Positions 11,901-21,798 of a DNA stretch of 64,000 nucleotides are shown here, in pieces. Under the pieces are notes generated by a model. It saw only the letters and a list, made by a program, of their open reading frames with translations. It made no database searches and was not told where the DNA came from. Origin of the DNA: Symbiodinium natans (lineage: Eukaryota > Sar > Dinophyceae > Suessiales > Symbiodiniaceae); contig CAJNDS010001169.1 in the NCBI GenBank assembly GCA_905221605.1, positions 248,001 through 312,000 of the forward strand, written 5' to 3'. The position numbers and the translations under genes are program-made. Numbering within the stretch: position 1 is the stretch's first letter; the number at the start of each line of letters is the position of its first letter.

Positions 11901-14900
11901 ACCTTATTTACAACCACGCTAAACGAGATTTCTAGTTGTCTGGCCCCTTTACAGCCATTACAAAGTCCCCCAAACACTCAAGCCTATCTGACCGAACCGC
12001 TGAGGCCTAATGTCTTCTGGCCGCAAAGACCGAAGCGCAGAGATGTGGGGTCATGTGCCTAAGAGCCCCTCATCCCTAAAAACAAAAGTGTTTGGGTGGG
12101 TACGGGTAGCTGTGTGTAAGTGCCCAAAAAAGGGCTATTGCCAGTTTTAAGTATCGTTGGTCCACTGACAGGCAAGTTATAACTACCTATCCATGTAAAC
12201 CTCTTGCCTGACGATCTCGTAGCCGGTCTGCGGGAAGATTGCATCCAGCTCCTGTTGAGGGCATCCGCATTGAACCCTTAACCCGGAACAAGATTCTGAG
12301 TAGGGTGCCGTTCGTTCAGTTCATTAAGGGGCCCAGAACCTCCGAAGGGTAAAAGGGAGTGCCTTTCATAACCCTAAGCCCGTACCGGAAACCGCACACT
12401 ATACTCCAAAACCCTAAGCCCGTGGCTGCATAGTAAATTTCGAAACATACGGCTCCCTCGTCGCAGATTCAGCGAGAGGAGGGGAAACTGAGACTGTTGG
12501 GCCCCTGGTGTTCGAGGGTAAGTTACGTTGTTCAGGGTCTAGGTGTTTAGGGGGCGGGGGTTCTAGGGTTTCAGCTCGGGATAAGGAAACTTCGGTAAAA
12601 GGCTGATGGTTTGGACTCTTGGGGCTGGAGGCAGGTGAGTGCCGCTACGATGCCAGTTGCCGCAATGGATACTCTTCTGCTGATCTGTACCCTCTGAATG
12701 CAACCCCTACAAGACTGGCACTGGGATTTCTTTCAGGGGGGACTTCCGAAGATGGGGGTATCGGGCGGCAGTGGCTTCAAAGCCCTAAACAGTAAACAGT
12801 GGGTGCAGTTTGTGCGGCCTCATCCGACATGGGCGCATTCCGCTCGTTGACCTCCGCATCGTAGCGGTAAGCCTGCAGGGGCGCGCATGGATTTAGACTT
12901 AAGGGTTGAGGGTGAAAAGCTGAGGGCGGTAGGCCCCACAACCCCTCAAAACCTTCACAGTGTACACAGGAAACCTCAACCTTCAACTGCCCTAAACCCT
13001 AAAACCTAACCCCTGAACCCCGAACCCTGAACCCTGAACCCTCAACCCTGAACCCTGAACCCTGAACCCTCAGCCCTCAGCCCTCAACCCCGCAAGGCCA
13101 TTTAGGGTTTCTGGGTCTTGGGGCCAACTACCGTGCCTGGATCTGCTCGGGCGTCATGGCCGCAAAGTTCGGGGTGAGCCCGACCTCGGAGAGGTTCAGG
13201 GTTTAGGGCTTAGGGGTGTCTTAGGGGTTTAGGGGTTTCGGGGTGTGGGGGTTTAGGGGTTTAGGGGGGTTAGGGGTTTAGGGGTTTGGGGGTTTAGGGG
13301 TTTAGGGGTTTAGGGGTTTAGGGGTTTAGGGGTTTAGGGGTTTAGGGGTTTAGGGGTTTAGGGGTTTAAGGGTTTAGGGGTTTAGGGGTTTAGGGGTTTA
13401 GGGGTTTAGGGGTTTAGGGGTTTAGGGGTTTAGGGGTTTAGGGGTTTAGGGTGAAGGGCGCCTCATCTATGCCCTGCTTTTAAGTCTTGGGGGTCTTAGG
13501 GCTTTTGGGGACCTTAGGCCCGAAAGCGTTAAGGTGTAGGGTCTGGGTTTAAGGTGTGGGATGCACACTAGATTGCCTCTTGTAATCCTGAAAGGATGTT
13601 AAAAGCCCTAAGGCCTATAGCTCTGCAAAACCCATAAACAACCTAGAAGCCCTGCAAACCCTGCAAACCCTGCCAACCCTAGCTAGAAGCACTGCCAAGC
13701 ACTTGATCTCCTATAAACCCTATGGACCCCTACAAACCCGGTTGACCCCATAAACCCTACACCCTACATGAGCCCTACAAAACCACATAAGCCCCAAACC
13801 CTACACCCTAAACCTGAAAACCCTAAACCCTAGACCCTAAACCCTAAACCCTAAACCTAAACCCAAGAGCCGCAAGCCCACGACGGCCACTGCTGGCGAG
13901 GGGCTGGAGTACCCAGGTTCGCCATGCCCGGGGTGCCAAGCCTCGGAGGCTTCAGGGCTTTAAGGGTTTGGGGTTTAGGGTTTAGGGTGTAGGGTTTGGA
14001 GCTTGGGGTTTGGGGTTAGACGGGCTAGGGTGTTGGGGTGTGGTTCTAGAGCAGGGTTTTGGTTTGGGGTCTCCTTCTAGATGACTAGGTGTGGGTTGTT
14101 TATTCTTTTTTGGGGGGGGGGGGGTGGAGGGGTTAGGGCTCAGGATTTCAATTCAGAGACCAGAAGCTTCAACTGCTCTTGAACACGCGGGAGGATCGCT
14201 TTTTTGTCGGCAACGAACAGCACGGCCACAATGAACTTTCCGCCCAGTTTCTGTGCTACAGAACTGGTGCTGGCAGTAGGCCTGAACCGTCAGCCGAAAT
14301 TCCTGCGACCGATGTCCGCCATCGAGTGCGCGATCAGTCGATGGACTTGCGGTATAGTTTTGGCCATGAGACTACGCGGTAGGCCTTGCCGACCTTACCG
14401 AACCTTGACGGCAGCTTGAGCGTAAGTGACCGTCTCTGGGCAGTGGAGAGCAAATGTCGTTTCCCAGCTGAAGTTTGACGATCCAGATGGTTTGCAGAAA
14501 GTTTAGGGCGTGAGGCCTGCTGCTTAGAAGAAGTTTGGGATTTCGGGCTTGGGGATTTGGGGCAAGCACTCCTGAAAGCGGAGACCCTCGAAGTGCACTC
14601 CCCTGAATCCTGGAGCCTCTCCGGAACTTCAAGCCCTGAACTTCACATGCCGACATGGAGGGGATAGTCATTTAGGGTACGCTTATGTATAGAGAGTTCG
14701 GGTGTAGGGCGCAGAGGGGTTAGGGTTTGGGGCCTGGGGCTCATAGTTTAAAGCAACTCAGCCACCCAAACGAAAGCTCAAAAGTTACAAAACTTGGGGG
14801 TTGGCCGCCCTAGCACTTAGACTGGATGGGGCTGCACTCATCGCCCCAAAGTCAGCTACTCGACCCTAAACCTGAACGGCTCTACCAGGGGCTCCGAGTG

Positions 14901-17900
14901 AGAATAGGTCTTCTTGCGGTCGAGGGTTTAGGGCTTCGAGTTGACTATTGACAAGGCTTTTGGGTACTCAGCTTTGGCCCAATCTCTCATAAATCTGCCA
15001 AAGCCCTGAAACAAAACCCTCTGAACTTCAACCCCGAAAAGACCGACAACTCTGAGTCCCAAACCCTTAGTACCGAAAAACCCTCTCTAAACTCAAACCC
15101 CTGGATCCCAAAAACAACCTAAACCCCCCCAAACACCCTAAACGAAAAACCCTTAACAATCCTAAGACCTAAAGCCCTCCTTCAAACTCTTTCCCACGTG
15201 TGTAAGAGACCCCTGCGGCGTATCTCCAGGCGTCATCATGCCAATGCCCCCTGCAAAGGGTGTGGCACCTGCGCAGTGCAAATTCGGTGGCTTCGGTTTC
15301 CTCATAAAGCCGAAACCTCGGACGAAAATAGGGGGCCTTCAAGGACCTGAAGGGGAGGGTGGGGTGGGTGGGGGCCACTTCCTCAACCCGAAACACTACT
15401 TCGGCTTGGGCTGAAGGCTCTGCTGGCAGGTCAGGGTCACAAGGTTGAAATCTCAGACCAGTTCAAGGTTTAGGGTTGGTTGGGGTTTGGGGTTTCGGGC
15501 TTGGGAGATTTACTGTAGCGTCGGGGGTTTGGGTCGAGGAAGTAGAGTAAGTAGTACTCGTGGCCCCTAACAGCAAAAGCTAAAGGAAAACTGGATTCGA
15601 AGCAATGGCAATTTGGTGCCTATGGTGGGCTCGGAGGCGCTGGGCGTGACGTCCACGCCTGAAAACGCGACAGCTTCAAGGTTTAGGGTTTAGGGTCAAC
15701 AGGGCTTCGGGACAATTTTATACGCAGTCCGCAACTAAAGACGTAGGCGAGGCCAACAATAGGGGGCCCCCAATATGCCCCGCAACCCTAAAATATGCAC
15801 TGCACCCCAAATGCCTTACAAAACCCTTCAGCCGAAACGCCCCTAAGTCTATAAATCTTACAGCATATCATTTCTCAGACACATAGGAGCCTTGAAGTAA
15901 CCTAAATCGATTATGAAGGGTTCAGGGTTTAGCCTGCCCGAAAAGACATCCTAATGATTCCCTCAATTTTTTGGGAACACCTTGTTGGCTCAGGGTTCGA
16001 CAGAAGCCCCATGAACCTTCAACCCTGAACCCTAAAACCGCTGCCAAAACCATAACCCCACAAACCCAAATCCCGTAAAACCCCCATCCCTAAAAGCCCT
16101 AAGCGCTTAAACCCAAAACAAACTAGAAACCCTAAACCTGAAACCCTGAAAACCCTAAACCCTAAACCGGGATGCTAAACCCTATAGGAGCCGCATTGGG
16201 CTTCCCGGCTGGGCGTGACATCGACGCTAGGCGTGACGTCTGCGGTGGGCGTAGCACCGACTTCGTCCTTCTCGGGCGCGGAGTCCTGGGAAGTATACAG
16301 GGTATGGGGTACCAGGTTTGGGGTGGTGGGTTCAGCGCTATGGACTATAGCAGTGAATAGGGGTAAGGGGGGAAAAGGGGGTAGGTTTAGGGCTTAGGTA
16401 GGTATTGGGCGTAAGGTTTCTTCAAGGTTTAAAGAGGTCTACTTGGAGTACTTATGGCTCTACTTAGGTAGCTTTACCTGAAACCAATTGCCCAAGTAAC
16501 AAAACTAACAGCACTTCTAAGTGAAGCCCTAAATGTATGAGTAGGTTCTAAGTACTCCAGACCTCCACGTAAGCAGGACTGGGTCTTTTCCTTTCCTGAG
16601 ACCCAACGGGCTTGGGGGGGTCGCGCAATGTTATACATAGACTGCGCAGCCTTTCAAAAATACCTGGCAAAACGGTTTGAATTGCTTAGCGACAGCTTCC
16701 TTACTTCTAAATTAGCTAAACCCAGCTAGAACTACATCCAAAACCCTGCACCCTAAGACCCCAAAACCCGAAACCCCGAACCCTACACCCCACATCCAGT
16801 CATTTCCATCCATGAGGGCTCCAAGTACTGCCGTCGCCTATTGAGTTAGAATGGTACCTTGAGTGGTGTAATCGTGCATACATCTTCTTTTCTCCAGCAT
16901 TAACATCCGAAACTCCAAGCCGCAATGGACTTGTCCCTCCGACAGTTCCCTGGTTGGGAGGGATATTTTGGGATGTCACGATGCTCGAGTTTGAACTCCA
17001 GGGCTTGGGTTTAGGCCCTACTCGTGGGTCTGCGGTTGAAGGGTCCTAGAGTCTTGGGGTTTCAGGGCTTGAGGAGGTTAGGAGTGGGGCTTTGGGGCTT
17101 TGGGGTTTTTGTGAGGGTTTATCAGCTTTTTGGGGCTGATGCGCTAGAGTGTTTGGGCATGCTCTGGAGCTTGGGGGATACAAGGCTTTTAGGCTTGCGT
17201 AGGCTTCGGGGCTCAGGGAGGCCCTAAATCCTCAACCCCCAGGACTCGCACCCATCGCGCTCGCTTCTTCTTGGCTCCGCCCGGCAATGGAGTCTCACCT
17301 GGTTCAGGATTGGAGGTTTTAGGGTCTCGGCCCCTTACTCGGGCCTTGGGGCCTTGCTGTGGGGGCTTGAGAATGATGGGCTTTGTCTTTGTGGGTGGGG
17401 TTTAGGTTCGTTTTCTTTGCTGTCTCATGATTGTGCCTTGGGCTGTCAGGGAGTCGGCCCGGAGAATTCTGAGATGCGCACCGAACTCGCCAGCATCGGG
17501 CGTCTCACCAAAGTCGTCGCCGGCCTGGCACAAGCCAGGCTGTGTGTCGATCTTAGGGCACCACATAAAGGGCTTAGGTTCAGGGTGCGAGGTGGTTTCG
17601 GGTGCCGAGTTTAGAATTTAGTCAAAAAGCCTGGGCCCCCCTAGCTTGGGGTACCTGATATATACCCTCTGTGCATACATACACCTCCCAGTGTTCCGAT
17701 AGTCTCCTTCAAATCTCTTAGCCTTAGAATTTGGCCTGGGGATTCGTGCTCACAAAAGTGACAAAACTGAACCCTAAACCCTAGCTGACTGAAACCCTCA
17801 GGCCTCGAGGTTCAAGCTCGCACACACCGCATCAAACCTAAAACCCTGAACCCTCCAGTCCAGTCAAAGGCAGTTTCGCCTCGCCAGCGCCATCCCACTC

Positions 17901-20900
17901 GCTGCCCTTCTCCTTCTTTTCGGAGCCCACGGGCCTTTGGGGCAGCTGGGGGGTGCCTTCTCTGAGGGCTGTAGTAATTAGGCTCTAGGGTTTGATCTAG
18001 GAATCAGGGCTCAGGATGTAGGGTCTAGGGTTTGGGGCTTGGGCATTTAAGGTCTTAGGGTTTCGGGTTTAGGGGTTTACTGAAAAGGGTTTCAGGGCTT
18101 AGGGCTGAGGCTGACGTAGGGTTATGGTTTAGGTTTAGGGTTTAGGGTGGAGGGTGTCGGGTTTAGGGTTTGGCACGCAGGAGGGCTTAAGCCCCAACAC
18201 CCTGATCCCTCTTGGAGTGTAGAGCTTTTACACCCGGCAGCCCCTTCAATGAGAAAACCCCCTCAAACCCGAAACCCAGAGAAGCGCATGGTAGGATGCA
18301 GGCGTCTCTCCAACCTCTCCGCCGCCGATGGGTGTGGCCTAGCAGACACAAGGTTCGACTGAAAACTCCTTAAACAAGCCCCAACAAAGGCGAGCTCCAC
18401 AAAGGCTCAGGGTCTTGGATTTAGGGTTGGTTGCGGACCTTCGGTAGCATCCCACTCTCTCCTGCTTAGGCCCTGAACCCTGAACCCTGAACCCCCAAAA
18501 ACCTGAACCAAAATCTTAGCGAACAAACCAAATGACCCGAGTGCCAATTACAGTGCTTTGCAAATGAACTGGATGGCGGGGGGCGTGAACTAAACTTGCC
18601 CTAGTTCCTACAGCAAAACCCCGAACCCCGAATGCCCCCAACCTCTGAACCCTACACCCCTACAACCCGAAACTGAATCTGTCCATCACCAAACTCTCAA
18701 CCCTAAACCCTCAACCCTGCACCTCAAACTTTCCCGAACAGGGCCCCATGCCCATCTATCGCCGCCAGCATCGTCCTGGCTACCTGTCACGTTGGAGCTA
18801 CTGTTTAGGGTTTACGGTGTAGAGTATACTTGAAGGATCATGGGTACTTTTAGAAGTAGCGCTTTAAAGTCTAACTTGTAATGACACCTCCAAGCAGGGC
18901 TGCAGGTTTGAGATTTGTAACCCTTCAAACCTCATAAAGTCATGGAAAGTCCTGGTTTCCCTTCGCAACCCCAAACTCTTCAGGAAGCTTGGGCATCTGC
19001 TAGGGTGTTCCAGCACCTTTTCACAACCTTGTACGTGCCCGAACCCCAGAACCTTCTAGGATTTCCCAGGGCCTCCCAGCTAAACCCGATACGTAAACCA
19101 AGAGAACAACAGACAACCCTGCACCCTGACCCCTGAACCCTAAACCCTAAACCCTAAACCCCAAACCCAACGGTTTGGGAGTAGACGAGCACGCCTCTGG
19201 CTGCTTCTTTCTCCTCTGCCGCGGCTTTGGCCCGCTCCTGCAGCTGTTCTTGGGTTTGTGGTGCAGGGTTTAGGGTTTAGGGCTTATTAAGGGTTTAGGG
19301 TTTAGGGTCTAGGGTGTAGGGTGCAGGGCTTAGGGTGTCGGAGTTTGCTTGATAGGGCCGTGTCCCTCAGAGCATGCTTGGGCACCTTTCTTTGGGTGCC
19401 TTTGGGACGCATCGACACAGCAAAGCAAGCGGTGTGCGTCGCAGTCCAGTCGGCGCTTCTTGGCGGCCTCATCTTCCTCATGGCGTCCGGTTTAGGGTTT
19501 CGGCGAGGTTAAGGGCTTAGGAATGTTGGGGCTCAGGGGCTTTGGCATCTTGGGAGTTTTCGTGGGGGGTGTTAGGAGGGCTTGGGGTTGAGAGGGCCTT
19601 GGTCCCATTGCCGGCATTGAGATCAGATACCCCATCCTTTTCTACTACCAGGTAGGTCCTTCAAACCCTCTGCAAAAGATTCCTATTTCAGATCCTCTTA
19701 AACTTAAACACGAGGGAAGCCATAAAGCTACCCTATGAAAGCCTCTAAACCCAAAGCGGATTCTGGGGGGAGTTAGGGCCAAGTTCGAAGGTTGTGAGCC
19801 TAAGAGACTCACTTGAACCCTACAGTCACTTGCAGTTTAGGGCTTTGGGGTTTGCGAGGTTTATGGGTTTGGGGATTTTGGTGGGTTTTCGGGTCCTCAA
19901 CCCTGAGCCCTAAACCCTTCGCTGCTGATCCCTACCCAAACGATTGACTGGCCGCGTCATCCCAAGCTAAGAACAATCCAACAGCCGGGCTCAAAGTGCC
20001 TAGGGCTTTAGGGATTCGAGCTTGGGGCGCTTGGGCTTTTAGGGTGTATAGGCTTTAGGGTTTAGGCGGTAGCTGATGTAGGGGCTTAGGGCTTCCAACT
20101 CTCGGATTCCCTCAACCTCTGCTCCAAGACGCCTTGCCCTCTGCTTTCGCAGTGGCCTCCTCCTGGTATTTCGGAGCTTCGAGCCCTTCTTCTACTAGAA
20201 GTTTTTAGTGTAAAGGCGGTAACCAAGTGATAGCACATGCCCATGCGGGCATTTCCCGAAACAGAGGTATACCCAACACATACCAGACATCCCTTTGGGA
20301 CTTTCGGAAACTCCCCATAAGGGTTAAGGACGTACGGGACCTCAGGGTGTGTAAGCCCAGAGAGTTTGATGGCTTAGGGTTTCGGAGTTGGGGTGGAGCT
20401 CAGCAGGGGATTGAGCAGCTTAGGAGTATAGCTTGCTGCAGGATTTTGGATCTCAACCTTAGGGTTGAGGAGTTGGGTTTTGTAGGTCTTTTGGAACCTT
20501 GGGGGAGTTCTCGGGTTTAGGGTGCAAGAGGGTCCCAAAACTCAAGACCCCGCTTGTTCCCACGCAGCAGGTTGAAGGAGCCCTACGACCCTAATGAACC
20601 CCTTACAGCCCTGATGCCGTGAACATAAGTTTAGAGGAAGGGTGTAGTGGGTTTAGGGTTTTGGGTATAGGGCTTAGGATTTAGGGTTTAGGGTTAGGGT
20701 TTAGGGTTCAGGGTTTAGGGTTTAGGGTTTGCCGCCAACCTTCGTGGAGCTTGCTTGCAGTTCAGGGTGTCGAATGGAACTGACATACCCTTGATGATTC
20801 AGGACTTCGGGCGTTCACAACCAGATGGCGCATGCCTCTTGCCAAAACAAAGCAGCCCGAACCGCCAGACCCGTCCTCTTTCTGCTTTCGGATCTTCTCT

Positions 20901-21798
20901 AATACCTCCTTCTTCTCCTTGTCCAACTGCTGGCCGATCATGACATCCTTGGTGACTTGGTTGCGATTCCAAACCCTGTAGAGCCTGGGGTTTCGAACAT
21001 TGCCTAGAAATTGTTAGGTGTCCACACAACTTGGCTGAACTGCAACAGCGAAAGTGGGAAGAAGCTTTTATCTGGTCAGTTCTCCATTCGGGGCACCCCA
21101 GATATAGGGGACCGTATCACAGAGAAAAGGCCGTCTCGACTTCTAGGAATATCTGCCGTGCCCGCAAACCGAATCCTGAATGGAATCAACCGCCAAAAAT
21201 GTGATCCGACCCCGGCATCCCACGGCCTGCAAACCAGAATTCATACTCACCTCCTCGCAGCTTGGGGCGTTTTAGAGTTTAGGGTTTAGTTTGCTAGGAA
21301 CTTCTGCATAGGGAACTTGCCTTCCCAAGAAGGCCCAAAAGCTTCTCTGAGCATCCCGACGGAGTAAGTCTGCAACTCCGGCGCGGGCGTGTCGTCCGCG
21401 AACGCGTCCGCGCGGTCAGGGGAGAGCATCCGCTTCCGCCCCTGCCTTGCGCACGTTTACACTAAGTTTTTGGGGTCTTGCGATATGCGTACCTCCAGAA
21501 CAGCGAAAAGCAGCTGGAGATTTCGGTACCAACAGCGACTCCGAACCCTGAACCGTAAATCCAAAACTCAAGTAGTAAAAGCCGCCTTGGCGGTATGGAG
21601 AGATCTGAAGGTAGGGTGGAGACGAGTTAAATCCCCCAAGCCCCCTGAGTCCAGAAGGCCTAGAATCCAAAACTTAAGACTCTGCAACTAGAATCCGAAG
21701 GGCCTAAACCATTTCTTAGCTCCAACTCTAACCCCCTGTAGACCCTAAGAACCCACAACCCCCATCTCAGCATGGCACGCGCGGTAGTCATCTTCCCC
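5867..21798 (-). CDS. SF3B1: Splicing factor 3B subunit 1, partial, 27 micro-exons
   Basis: SF3B1 is the largest subunit of the U2 snRNP SF3b complex; it is nuclear and helps lock the branch-site adenosine in place. Twenty-seven minus-strand exons (20-85 nt, about 1.29 kb coding in 15.9 kb) join with compatible reading phases and give, in family order: the ISPERLDPFADG-like N-terminal motif, a charged helix, a linker with GETP and DVTP motifs, [19 protein letters not shown], the ELDAIFP segment, [54 protein letters not shown] and the first HEAT repeats ending [12 protein letters not shown]. Family peptides were compared from memory. Donors are 19 GC, 5 GT, 2 GA and 1 uncertain; all acceptors are AG|G. 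The N-terminal start and most of the HEAT domain (family length about 1300 residues) were not found. Junction positions are inferred by eye, with no transcript. Confidence 0.92.
5938..6063 (+). repeat. TTTAGGG array
   Basis: Near-perfect 7-mer telomere-type repeats with TTCAGGG variants, inside the last SF3B1 intron found, next to the acceptor of exon 27. Confidence 0.97.
6243..6322 (-). CDS. SF3B1: SF3B1 exon 26 ([20 protein letters not shown])
   Basis: Reads [20 protein letters not shown] then YFARVE; only one substitution from the human segment as I recall it (F for Y). Acceptor acaag|G, donor GC (gaagg|GCAGGA), phase 2. This exon alone identifies the gene. Confidence 0.97.
6727..6762 (-). 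CDS. SF3B1: SF3B1 exon 25 ([12 protein letters not shown])
   Basis: Twelve codons matching VIDRILYKLDDL. Acceptor gtgcag|G, donor GC (atg|GCCAGG). Confidence 0.96.
7101..7141 (-). CDS. SF3B1: SF3B1 exon 24 ([13 protein letters not shown])
   Basis: Identical to the family [12 protein letters not shown]. Acceptor gcgcag|G, donor GC (aag|GCCCCC). Confidence 0.96.
7499..7920 (-). repeat. CCCTAAA / CCCCTAAA array
   Basis: About 420 bases: an 8-mer (CCCCTAAA) half followed by a 7-mer (CCCTAAA) half. Lies just downstream of the SF3B1 exon 23 donor in transcript sense. Confidence 0.97.
7938..7994 (-). CDS. SF3B1: SF3B1 exon 23 ([18 protein letters not shown])
   Basis: Near-identical to [18 protein letters not shown], start of the HEAT superhelix. 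Acceptor ccaag|G, donor GC (atga|GCACGG). It sits exactly between a CCCTAAA array on the left and a TTTAGGG array on the right. Confidence 0.96.
8013..8130 (+). repeat. Degenerate TTTAGGG array
   Basis: Opposite orientation to the array at 7499-7920; SF3B1 exon 23 lies between them. Confidence 0.92.
8213..8267 (-). CDS. SF3B1: SF3B1 exon 22 ([17 protein letters not shown])
   Basis: Near-identical to [18 protein letters not shown]. Acceptor gaag|G, donor GC (gaca|GCCCTG), phase 1. Confidence 0.96.
8490..8557 (-). CDS. SF3B1: SF3B1 exon 21 ([18 protein letters not shown])
   Basis: Begins DNDD and reads [18 protein letters not shown], near-identical to STLSPEEQKERKIMKLLLK. Acceptor cccag|G, donor GC (aag|GCGCGC). 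Confidence 0.96.
9208..9238 (-). CDS. SF3B1: SF3B1 exon 20 ([10 protein letters not shown])
   Basis: A 31-nt exon matching DIQYFDKLL. Acceptor ttacag|G, donor GC (gccg|GCCGCC). Confidence 0.88.
9751..9805 (-). CDS. SF3B1: SF3B1 exon 19 ([18 protein letters not shown])
   Basis: Matches GNLPFLKPD. Acceptor ctcag|G. Only a GA donor (ggag|GAGCCG) joins KPE to DYSYF in phase, as in family KPDDIQYF. Confidence 0.87.
10285..10402 (-). repeat. CCCTAAAC / CCCCAAAC array
   Basis: Degenerate repeats just left of SF3B1 exon 18. Confidence 0.9.
10421..10477 (-). CDS. SF3B1: SF3B1 exon 18 ([18 protein letters not shown])
   Basis: Matches the ATPTPLGGMTGFHMQ segment. Acceptor attgag|G; a GT donor (aagcc|GTGCCT) keeps phase 2. 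A longer open frame continues left and was not used. Confidence 0.85.
10500..10680 (+). repeat. TTTGAGGG / CTTGAGGG 8-mer array
   Basis: About 20 copies of an 8-base variant, giving a false KPSNPQ-repeat ORF on the minus strand. Confidence 0.92.
11662..11703 (-). CDS. SF3B1: SF3B1 exon 17 ([13 protein letters not shown])
   Basis: Matches PPPAGYVPIRTPA. Acceptor gatag|G, donor GC (tg|GCAGCA), phases 2 and 2. Confidence 0.9.
12208..12251 (-). CDS. SF3B1: SF3B1 exon 16 ([14 protein letters not shown])
   Basis: Matches ELDAMFPEGYKVL. Acceptor aacag|G, donor GC (gtcag|GCAAGA). The frame continues past the donor, but the family match stops there. Confidence 0.92.
12819..12872 (-). CDS. SF3B1: SF3B1 exon 15 ([18 protein letters not shown])
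   Basis: Matches AWRWEREIDERNRPLSDE of the family residue for residue in spacing. Acceptor ctgcag|G, donor GC (gag|GCCGCA), phase 0 on both sides. Confidence 0.92.
12988..13094 (-). repeat. CCCTGAA / CCCTAAA array
   Basis: Degenerate array left of SF3B1 exon 14, opposite in orientation to 13197-13450 on its other side. Confidence 0.92.
13137..13184 (-). CDS. SF3B1: SF3B1 exon 14 ([16 protein letters not shown])
   Basis: Matches the near-invariant MSMTPEQLQ block. Acceptor ccgag|G, donor GC (cag|GCACGG). Confidence 0.9.
13197..13450 (+). repeat. TTTAGGGG 8-mer array
   Basis: About 30 highly uniform copies of an 8-base unit, starting right after the exon 14 acceptor. Confidence 0.97.
15633..15658 (-). 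CDS. SF3B1: SF3B1 exon 13 (VDVTPSAS)
   Basis: A third DVTPS motif. Acceptor tttcag|G. Two left ends keep phase 0 (GC after DVTPS, or GA after SAS), so the left edge is uncertain by 6 nt. Confidence 0.65.
16210..16285 (-). CDS. SF3B1: SF3B1 exon 12 ([17 protein letters not shown])
   Basis: Twenty-five codons, DSAPEKDE then ATP and two DVTP motifs, the counterpart of the STPVLTPGKTP tract. Acceptor cccag|G, donor GC (ccca|GCCGGG). Confidence 0.85.
16435..16563. mobile_element. Possible second MITE-like element
   Basis: Left end AGGTCTACTTGGAGTACTTA is inverted at the right end (TAAGTACTCCAGACCT) with a 4-base gap. It is free of telomere-like sequence. Confidence 0.5.
17252..17298 (-). CDS. 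SF3B1: SF3B1 exon 11 ([15 protein letters not shown])
   Basis: Closely follows the family motif GETPTPGASKRKSRW that precedes DETP. Basic patch KKKRAR. Acceptor accag|G, donor GT (tgg|GTGCGA). Confidence 0.85.
17482..17524 (-). CDS. SF3B1: SF3B1 exon 10 ([14 protein letters not shown])
   Basis: Contains one GETP motif, and its last base starts the glycine of a second. Acceptor gccag|G, donor GT (ttcg|GTGCGC). Confidence 0.72.
17880..17934 (-). CDS. SF3B1: SF3B1 exon 9 ([18 protein letters not shown])
   Basis: Eighteen full codons completing GETP and adding a KKEKGSEWD stretch. Acceptor caaag|G, donor GC (gag|GCGAAA). Confidence 0.7.
18304..18338 (-). CDS. SF3B1: SF3B1 exon 8 ([12 protein letters not shown])
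   Basis: Carries ATP and GET(P) motifs of the TP-rich linker, the region phosphorylated by cyclin-dependent kinases in other eukaryotes. Acceptor tgctag|G, donor GC (gagac|GCCTGC), phase 2. Confidence 0.65.
18752..18775 (-). CDS. SF3B1: SF3B1 exon 7 (DDAGGDRW)
   Basis: Eight codons ending RW. Joined to the next exon it gives DRW-ATP, like the RWDETP repeats of the family linker. Acceptor gccag|G, donor GC (tgg|GCATGG). Confidence 0.55.
19205..19237 (-). CDS. SF3B1: SF3B1 exon 6 ([11 protein letters not shown])
   Basis: Alanine/glutamate-rich helix. Acceptor ctgcag|G; the donor is one of several GC sites (GCAGCC chosen). The frame stays open further left, so the left edge is uncertain by about 10 nt. 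Confidence 0.55.
19438..19476 (-). CDS. SF3B1: SF3B1 exon 5 ([13 protein letters not shown])
   Basis: Thirteen codons with a KKRR basic patch like the KRKRRWD segment of the family. Acceptor atgag|G, donor GC (gac|GCACAC). Confidence 0.65.
20133..20162 (-). CDS. SF3B1: SF3B1 exon 4 ([10 protein letters not shown])
   Basis: Ten codons of charged linker. Acceptor accag|G, donor GC (aag|GCGTCT). It is placed by phase and splice-site fit; the linker is poorly conserved. Confidence 0.6.
20876..20947 (-). CDS. SF3B1: SF3B1 exon 3 ([20 protein letters not shown])
   Basis: Twenty-four codons, a highly charged helix continuing the DVMREQ segment. Acceptor accaag|G. The phase-consistent donor is GA (gag|GACGGG); a nearby GT would break phase with the next exon. 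Confidence 0.8.
21361..21445 (-). CDS. SF3B1: SF3B1 exon 2 ([20 protein letters not shown])
   Basis: Encodes [20 protein letters not shown] then LQTYS, the counterpart of the family motif ISPERLDPFADG...TPDP...TY. Acceptor gcaag|G and donor GTCGGG. The frame stays open past the donor, but only this donor joins TYS to DVM of the next exon as in the family (TYMDVM). Confidence 0.85.
21779..21798 (-). CDS. SF3B1: SF3B1 exon 1 of those found (GEDDYRA)
   Basis: A 20-nt exon reading GEDDYR plus two bases, matching the REDEY stretch that precedes the ISPER motif in the family. Acceptor ctcag|G, donor GTGCCA; phase 2 fits the next exon. It is short, so it rests on position and phase. Confidence 0.55.
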
